Assembly: GCA_030272585.1 (NCBI GenBank)
Contig: BSYQ01000008.1
Span: 4,774,001 to 4,838,000, forward strand
DNA length: 64,000 nt
Direction: 5' to 3'
DNA from: Bryopsis sp. KO-2023
Lineage: Eukaryota; Chlorophyta; Ulvophyceae; Bryopsidales; Bryopsidaceae
The notes under the pieces were generated by a model. That model ran no database searches, had not been told where the DNA came from, and saw only the letters and a list, made by a program, of their open reading frames with translations. Below are positions 58,671 through 64,000 of this stretch, one piece after another; position 1 is the first letter of the stretch; each line of letters opens with the position of its first letter. Position numbers and translations under genes: made by a program.

Positions 58671-61535
58671 TCACTTCAAAGTTTTTATTTGCCAATCAGC
58701 AAACAACTTACCCTTTACACGTACCGCTCCTCGCTCTCCAACCCAGTCCACCTCGTATGGCCCTCTCCAGCAAACCTCCACCTTGCTCCTGTGCTTGGGA
58801 TCCGTCAAAACCATCACTTGATCTCCTTGCTTGATCTGCTCTGTGCCACCATAAGCGCTGTTCCTTGCCCATTGGTCCCTTTTCTCACCCATGACATCCA
58901 ATGCGTGATCGCGAATTAATCCCAAGCAGCCCAATTCCTTCCCTACTTCCAGAACTGGAACTGCGACTCCATTGTCCGACATCCACACCTCTCCTGGCAA
59001 CCGTGGTTTCAATCCGCACATTAACTCCAATGGCGAGTGGATATAGGTCTCCGTTTGCCTGGTATTGATGGCAAAACAAGCCGCCGCCACATACTGATCC
59101 CAATTCTCATTCGTGACATTGTATCGACGCAATCGCTCCAAAATCAAGTGGTGCGCATTCTCAACTTTCCCATGGCTTTCCGCTCTGTACGGAATCGATT
59201 TCTTCTGTTTGATCCCCAACTTTGCAACGAGATTAGCGACTTCACCTTGAAAATGTGATCCATTGTCCGAATACAGCACCTGTGGTGTTCCAAAAACGAG
59301 GAACACTCGCTTCAGCAGAAATTGAGCAGCCGTGGTGCTATCACAATTTGGGGTTGCCTCCGCGATGACATAACCACACGCACAATCCACCAGGGTCAAT
59401 AGAGCGATATTCCCAGCTTGCGACCGTGGCATCCCAACGCAGTAGTCAATCTCCACCATTTGCCAAACGGAACGCACGATCATTGGCTCAATGCGGCCTG
59501 GCCCTCTCCTTGGTTCCACCAGCTGACAGTTCACACATCGACGCACATATTCTTTCACATCGCGAAAAAGGGTTGGCCACCACAAAGTTTCCCTGATTCT
59601 CATGGCCGTTGCCTGCACGCCGAAATGACCCACGCAGTGTGCAACCTGAATTGCACTTTCCACATCCTTGCTGCGCAAACATTGCCGAACCATTCCATCG
59701 CAATTTCGATGCCAAAGTCTCCCCTCCTGGACCATGAATTCCGATAATTCCTCCTGTGCATCGCCTTGTACCAACAGCCCAATAACCTGATCGTACCAAT
59801 CCGTGCTGCGCCATTGCACCCTGGCACTTCGCACCACTTCCACGTCTGGCTCTTCACAACGCAGTCGAGACAAACCATCTGCATTCCGATGTCTGACTCC
59901 TGCTCTGGTTACCATTTCCAGCTCCGCGTATTCTTGGATTTGACACTGCCATCGTGCCACCCTGCCTGTAAGGTCCACCTTCCTGAATAGCCCAAGTAAT
60001 GGCGCGTGGTCCACACGCAGGGTGATCTTTTCGCCCAACACATATGGTCGAAACGCTTTGAGTGCGTGTATGACCGCCAATCCCTCTCGCTCAGTGGTAC
60101 TGTAATTCCTTTCTGTCGCAGAAAACATTTTGCTCGTGTAGAACACTGGGCGTTCGACACCATCTTGAATTTGGCTGAGCACTCCACCCGATGCATATTG
60201 CGATGCATCCGAATCAATGATGTAAGCCACACCCTCTTGAGGGGCTGCCAGCACTGGCGTCGTCGTTAGTGCGCCTTTTAAATCGTCGAATGCATCCAGG
60301 CTCTCCTTTGTCCACTCAGGAAAAGGTGTCGTCGCAATCATCGTATGCAACACCTTTGCTCGATCGGCGAACTTCGGCACAAATCGTCTGTAGTAAGACG
60401 ATAACCCCAGAAAGGATTGTAACTCCTCACGATTCCTTGGTGGTAACGCTGCAGCCACTTTCTGCACTTTCTGAGCTTGAGTACTCAATCCTTGACGCGA
60501 TAGACGATGGCCCAGGAATTCGACAGTGGGATAACCCACGTGACACTTCAATGGTTTGCAGCGCAGTGATGCTCCAGCCATTTTGCTCAATAACGTTTCC
60601 AAATTCGGTGCAATTGCTTTTTCTGTGTCGGCACCTTGACATATGTCATCAACGAATGCTGCTGCCTCTTTTACGCCCCGGAGAGTATGATCGATGATGC
60701 GCATATAACACGCAGGCGCATTCTTGACTCCGAATGGCATCACTCTCCACGAGTAGATACCGAATGGTGTGAGAAACGCAGTGAGGGGCTGCGAATCAGG
60801 TGCAATTTCCACGGAGTGGTAGCCCGCCAAACAGTCCAACGTAGTGTAAAAAGCATGCCCAGCCAATTCATCCAGTAACATATCCGTCCGAGGCAGCGGA
60901 TATGGATCATCTAATGTGGCCTCATTCAATTTTCGGTAATCCACACAAAATCGAAGTAAATTCCACTCTCCAGTGACTGGATCCTTCTTCGGAACCACCG
61001 TTGCTGCTGCCAACCATGTCGTTGTGTTTGTGGGAGTGATCATATTCGCCTCCAGTAATTTTTCGCAGTGTTCTTTCATGAACGCCACTTCCTTGGGCGC
61101 ATATCGTCTCAGCCGACCACACTTCCAAGGCACAGCGCCTGGTTTCAAATTGATATGGAACTGCGCAGTCGTTGTGACAGGCATCTGCGTGATATCCGAT
61201 GTGAACACGTAGCTGTACTTGGTCAGGACGGCCCAAATGTCAGCCTGCACCTCCTTTGGCAACTCCGAATTGATATGCACATCCTTGAGGGGATTGTCGT
61301 CACCTCCAGTTGATTTCTGTGACGCCTGTAAAGCCTGTAACGCCTGTAACGCCTGATCCTCCGCCTTGATTTCCCAGGCTCGAAACGCACTCTCAGTGGC
61401 ACTCGTAGTATCCTCCGATTCACTCTCATCCTCTGATTCATCAGTATCCCATTCCAAACCATCGAAGCCATCCACGTCCTCCACATACATATGCAACTGA
61501 TGTTTGCCCTGTTGTACCGTCACCCCTGGATGCAT
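58671..61535 (-). CDS. pol: Element H truncated Ty3/gypsy pol: RT, RNase H, integrase
   Basis: 954 codons from ATG at 61535. An acidic start is followed by RT with VVPKKDPVTGEW, FCVDYRKLNE and catalytic FVDD (near 60645-60660), the expected place of YxDD. RNase H begins near 60210 (DSDASQYASG). Integrase has a zinc finger (HCVGHFG...CVNC), Asp in VEIDYC (near 59446), YSDNGSHF (near 59265) and Glu in GKVENAH (near 59160), then a GPYE module. There is no chromodomain, and gag and protease are absent: the frame begins directly beside the GATCGG repeats. The ORF is intact but 5'-truncated, probably by the hAT insertion. Confidence 0.88.
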   Translation of the reverse strand: MHPGVTVQQGKHQLHMYVEDVDGFDGLEWDTDESEDESESEDTTSATESAFRAWEIKAEDQALQALQALQASQKSTGGDDNPLKDVHINSELPKEVQADIWAVLTKYSYVFTSDITQMPVTTTAQFHINLKPGAVPWKCGRLRRYAPKEVAFMKEHCEKLLEANMITPTNTTTWLAAATVVPKKDPVTGEWNLLRFCVDYRKLNEATLDDPYPLPRTDMLLDELAGHAFYTTLDCLAGYHSVEIAPDSQPLTAFLTPFGIYSWRVMPFGVKNAPACYMRIIDHTLRGVKEAAAFVDDICQGADTEKAIAPNLETLLSKMAGASLRCKPLKCHVGYPTVEFLGHRLSRQGLSTQAQKVQKVAAALPPRNREELQSFLGLSSYYRRFVPKFADRAKVLHTMIATTPFPEWTKESLDAFDDLKGALTTTPVLAAPQEGVAYIIDSDASQYASGGVLSQIQDGVERPVFYTSKMFSATERNYSTTEREGLAVIHALKAFRPYVLGEKITLRVDHAPLLGLFRKVDLTGRVARWQCQIQEYAELEMVTRAGVRHRNADGLSRLRCEEPDVEVVRSARVQWRSTDWYDQVIGLLVQGDAQEELSEFMVQEGRLWHRNCDGMVRQCLRSKDVESAIQVAHCVGHFGVQATAMRIRETLWWPTLFRDVKEYVRRCVNCQLVEPRRGPGRIEPMIVRSVWQMVEIDYCVGMPRSQAGNIALLTLVDCACGYVIAEATPNCDSTTAAQFLLKRVFLVFGTPQVLYSDNGSHFQGEVANLVAKLGIKQKKSIPYRAESHGKVENAHHLILERLRRYNVTNENWDQYVAAACFAINTRQTETYIHSPLELMCGLKPRLPGEVWMSDNGVAVPVLEVGKELGCLGLIRDHALDVMGEKRDQWARNSAYGGTEQIKQGDQVMVLTDPKHRSKVEVCWRGPYEVDWVGERGAVRVKGKLFADWQIKTLK

Positions 61536-61540
61536 ACTAT

Positions 61541-61880
61541 GGATCCGATCACGATCTAATCGGTCACGGATTGATCGGTCCGACCGATTAAATCGTGATC
61601 GGGTTTTCCCGATCAGATCGATCGCCGATCAAATCGGTCTGGCCGATCATCGATGGAGATCGGCCGATCACCATTCTGATCGGCTGACCGATGAAATCGG
61701 CCGACTATGAACGGCCGATCACGATCACACCGTTCGACATCGGCCGATCAAGCGCCGACCGGGCGAGGCGCTTGATCGTGATCGTGGTCGTGATCGGTTG
61801 CGCCGTTCAAAGTCGGTTCGCGCCGATTATGATCGGCGCAAGGCCGATTATGATCGGCCCCTCGTTACGTAGCCGCATCT
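61541..61880. repeat. GATCGG/CCGATC-rich repeat cluster
   Basis: More than twenty ATCGG or CCGAT hexamer-type motifs in both orientations within 340 bp, forming many imperfect inverted repeats. It lies between the truncated H pol and the hAT transposase. By analogy with hAT subterminal repeats it is probably the left-end transposase-binding region. The exact terminal inverted repeat cannot be set because the other end is outside the window. Confidence 0.7.
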
Positions 61881-62381
61881 GGTCATGCTTGGCGCCGGTG
61901 GTTACTCACGGTCTGTTCGTACACGGATTCTGTTCCCATCAACACCTTATACTGCTCAGGTCACCTCGTGGCCACTCGCGACGTGGAAAATGGTTCGGCA
62001 TGGAAAGGGAAAAGCGCGCGTTACTGCCCCAAAACAGCTGCACCGTATCTTCGGACCACAGAGGCGGAGTGGATCTGGAACCGGATCTGCGGAGGGTTTG
62101 GGAAGTCGTCCTGAGGGCAGTGTTCCATCCGTGGAGCAACAGGGCTCAGGGCGAACGTCCGACCCCGAAAACAGTGCGTTACTCCAATTTCTGAGCTGGT
62201 GTGTTGCTTTGTTTTCAACCTGGTCACTGGAGGTGACTGCCTTGTGCAACTGACTCAGCTAGGGGGGTGGGTGAAGTGTTTGTGCTGCCCTGCAGTGATA
62301 GGATCTGGTACAATTGAGACACTGCTGATTGCAGATGTGAATCCAGATGGTGGGAAGCAGGGTAATACCTGGGTTGATCCG
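61881..62381 (+). other. Region between the GATCGG cluster and the transposase ORF
   Basis: Contains open but non-matching frames (61885-62253 and 61691-62194). The transposase frame itself is open from 62115. It may hold promoter, 5' leader or a first exon. Confidence 0.4.
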
Positions 62382-64000
62382 ATGTTTGTGACAAATGAAG
62401 CTGGAAAGCTGATGCTGTTCAAGGATCAACGTAACAAGACTGTTGTATCATGCAGAATCTGTGGTGACAACCTTGTATATATCAAGGGTGGCAGGATCCC
62501 ACTTGTCAACCATGCAGCCAAACATGGTATCAGAAGCAGCACTGAACTGGACCTGGCTGTTAGTGTTGGATTCGATGTTTATCGAGCACAAGTTGTAGAG
62601 CATGAGGAAAGGAATCAGAAACGGAGCCGACAGGGGGAAAAGATCATATCGTTTGGGAAGCAAAAAACCCTGACATACGTCTCAAAATGGGGGGCCACTT
62701 CCCGGGAGTTCAAACAGTATCGGGACAAGGTGATGTGCTTTGTGGTCAGTACTGGGGCACCGTTCAGAATCGTGGAAGACGACCACTTTCGCAAACTCTG
62801 CAGCCAACTGAACGCATCTGCTCCGGCTCTGTCGGCCAAATCCATGTCCCATTGTGTTGGTCAGGCTGCCAAGGATCTGAGGAAGAAGTTGCAGGAACTG
62901 AATCTGACCAGATTTAGACCCTGTTTTGTTGCTGACGGGTGGTCCCAGCAACACAAGCACTGGCTTGCCATGGGCGCCGTGTATATCCACCGGGATCTGG
63001 AACGGGACATGTTCGAACTGAAGCGGATCAGCCTCGGCACCTGGGAGATGAACGGAACTGCAACTGCTAAGATGATCTGCCAAAAAATGAACGAAATCAG
63101 GAAGGAGTTCAATCTGGATCAGTATCGGGCCAGCATAGTCACAGATCATGAGGCCAGGATGGGTCTCGCTTGCGAGCAGGAGAATCTGTACGACTGGCAC
63201 GGATGCGGAACCCATCGGATCAACCTCGGTATCAAGAAAGCCTTCAAGCACGCCCCAACTGATCTGAGCAATTTAGTGACCAGGGTACACGACATCTGCA
63301 GGACCGTCATGGGTGCCTCCACTCATTGGGAAAAGCTGAAGGAGTTTCAGATCAATCGGGTGGGGAAAGAACGAGCTGAACAGGAAGCACAACGTGCCCA
63401 GGCTGCCCGCCAATTGGTGGCTGATCAGATCGCTTCATCGACGGGTGCCTCAGGGGTAGGCATCAGCATGGTTGATCAGACCCTGCCTGTAGATTTAGAG
63501 GAGGAGGTTCAGATTGTGGATGCTCCAGAAGAGGAGGCTAATGAGAACGAAGACCTGAGTCAGGAGCAAGCTGACCAAATAGCACCTGACCGGATGTATT
63601 CAAGCGATGAAGAACCTTGTCCCGACGATCTGGATGATGTGGAGGAACCTGCCGACTGCCCTGGACCTGTTCGGAGATCACAGAAAGTGCTGAGACTGAC
63701 CTTGGAAGTGGAGACCCGCTGGAATTCAACCTGGTATATGATACATCGGTTTCTGATCCTGAAACCTGATTTGATCAAGCTCCTTGAACTCCTTCCCCCC
63801 CAATACATGCTCAGCTCTGAAGACTGGAGTACCCTGCTGGAATTGTACCACACTCTGAAGCCGTACAAGGAAGCCACGAAAGTATTGGAGGCAGAAAAAA
63901 AGGTTACGGGCAGTGCCGTTCTGATGCTCATGGCCCGGATCAGTGCTGCGGTAGACGCCATGGTGTTTCAGGATCAAAATGTGACAGCCTTTCGGGACAA
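62382..64000 (+). CDS. hAT-family transposase, partial (runs off right edge)
   Basis: A frame open from 62115 to the window end without a stop; first ATG at 62382, about 540 codons visible. Near 62455-62530 there is a BED-type zinc finger (C..C then H...H). The RNase H-like core follows. The first acidic residue is in FVADGWSQQ (near 62930). The second is in IVTDHEARMGLACEQE (near 63140). The hAT hallmark WHGCGTHRINL is near 63200. An acidic insertion (63480-63640) and the conserved TRWNSTWYM-type block (near 63715) come after. The C-terminal dimerisation region is beyond the edge. It would cut and paste hAT elements. Start and splicing are not certain. Confidence 0.85.
   Translation, partial: MFVTNEAGKLMLFKDQRNKTVVSCRICGDNLVYIKGGRIPLVNHAAKHGIRSSTELDLAVSVGFDVYRAQVVEHEERNQKRSRQGEKIISFGKQKTLTYVSKWGATSREFKQYRDKVMCFVVSTGAPFRIVEDDHFRKLCSQLNASAPALSAKSMSHCVGQAAKDLRKKLQELNLTRFRPCFVADGWSQQHKHWLAMGAVYIHRDLERDMFELKRISLGTWEMNGTATAKMICQKMNEIRKEFNLDQYRASIVTDHEARMGLACEQENLYDWHGCGTHRINLGIKKAFKHAPTDLSNLVTRVHDICRTVMGASTHWEKLKEFQINRVGKERAEQEAQRAQAARQLVADQIASSTGASGVGISMVDQTLPVDLEEEVQIVDAPEEEANENEDLSQEQADQIAPDRMYSSDEEPCPDDLDDVEEPADCPGPVRRSQKVLRLTLEVETRWNSTWYMIHRFLILKPDLIKLLELLPPQYMLSSEDWSTLLELYHTLKPYKEATKVLEAEKKVTGSAVLMLMARISAAVDAMVFQDQNVTAFRD

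Noticed and set aside
61518-61525. CACCCCTG as a hAT right terminus
   Set aside because: It lies inside the intact H reading frame and has no matching left end or 8-bp duplication.
61885-62253. 122-codon ORF as a first transposase exon
   Set aside because: It is in a different frame from the transposase, and no splice signals could be assigned with confidence.

Overview
This window is eukaryotic and consists almost entirely of transposable elements. No ordinary host gene is recognisable. Two Ty3/gypsy pol proteins end in chromodomains (chromoviruses, known from plants, fungi and vertebrates), base composition is near 50% GC, and the primer binding site is two bases away from the plant initiator-Met type. 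I infer a streptophyte alga or a land plant with a large genome, but the species cannot be read from the sequence.

Layout. Positions 1-46964 hold a set of insertions inside insertions. Element I (minus strand, only its 5' LTR, leader and gag start are present) was hit in gag by element A (206-41430). A was hit by B (4829-36565, chromovirus), B was hit in gag by C (6145-27618, minus strand), and C was hit in its last ORF by D (9021-17716). Each level has an exact target-site duplication and paired LTRs of equal length that look identical wherever I compared them. The interrupted ORF continues in frame across three of the four sites. A fifth element, E (42305-46891, minus), sits inside the LTR of I. 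A 467-bp hAT-type MITE (39950-40416) sits in A. Positions 46965-57510 are a decayed gypsy element G split by a complete chromovirus F (47236-56543). Positions 58671-61535 hold a truncated gypsy pol (H). Positions 61541-61880 are GATCGG-rich repeats, followed by a hAT transposase that runs off the right edge.

How the parts relate. C is the only member of the C/D/E group with a complete integrase here. D has lost the middle of its integrase and E has none, yet all three share the same unusual ends and 6-bp target duplications, so C-type integrase probably moves them all. In this group the LTRs are not simple direct repeats. The right end carries GGTTACA, which is absent beside the primer binding site but present just after the polypurine tract, where it forms the palindrome GGTTACAGC/TGTRACC with the LTR start. 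This is a miniature split-direct-repeat layout. A carries no gag or pol but shares its polypurine tract and LTR start with F, so F-type proteins probably move it.

B, C and F each carry an extra reading frame after pol with two clusters of zinc-ligand residues, and F also carries two duplicated small ORFs before gag. These accessory proteins and the split-repeat ends are the best candidates for undescribed biology.
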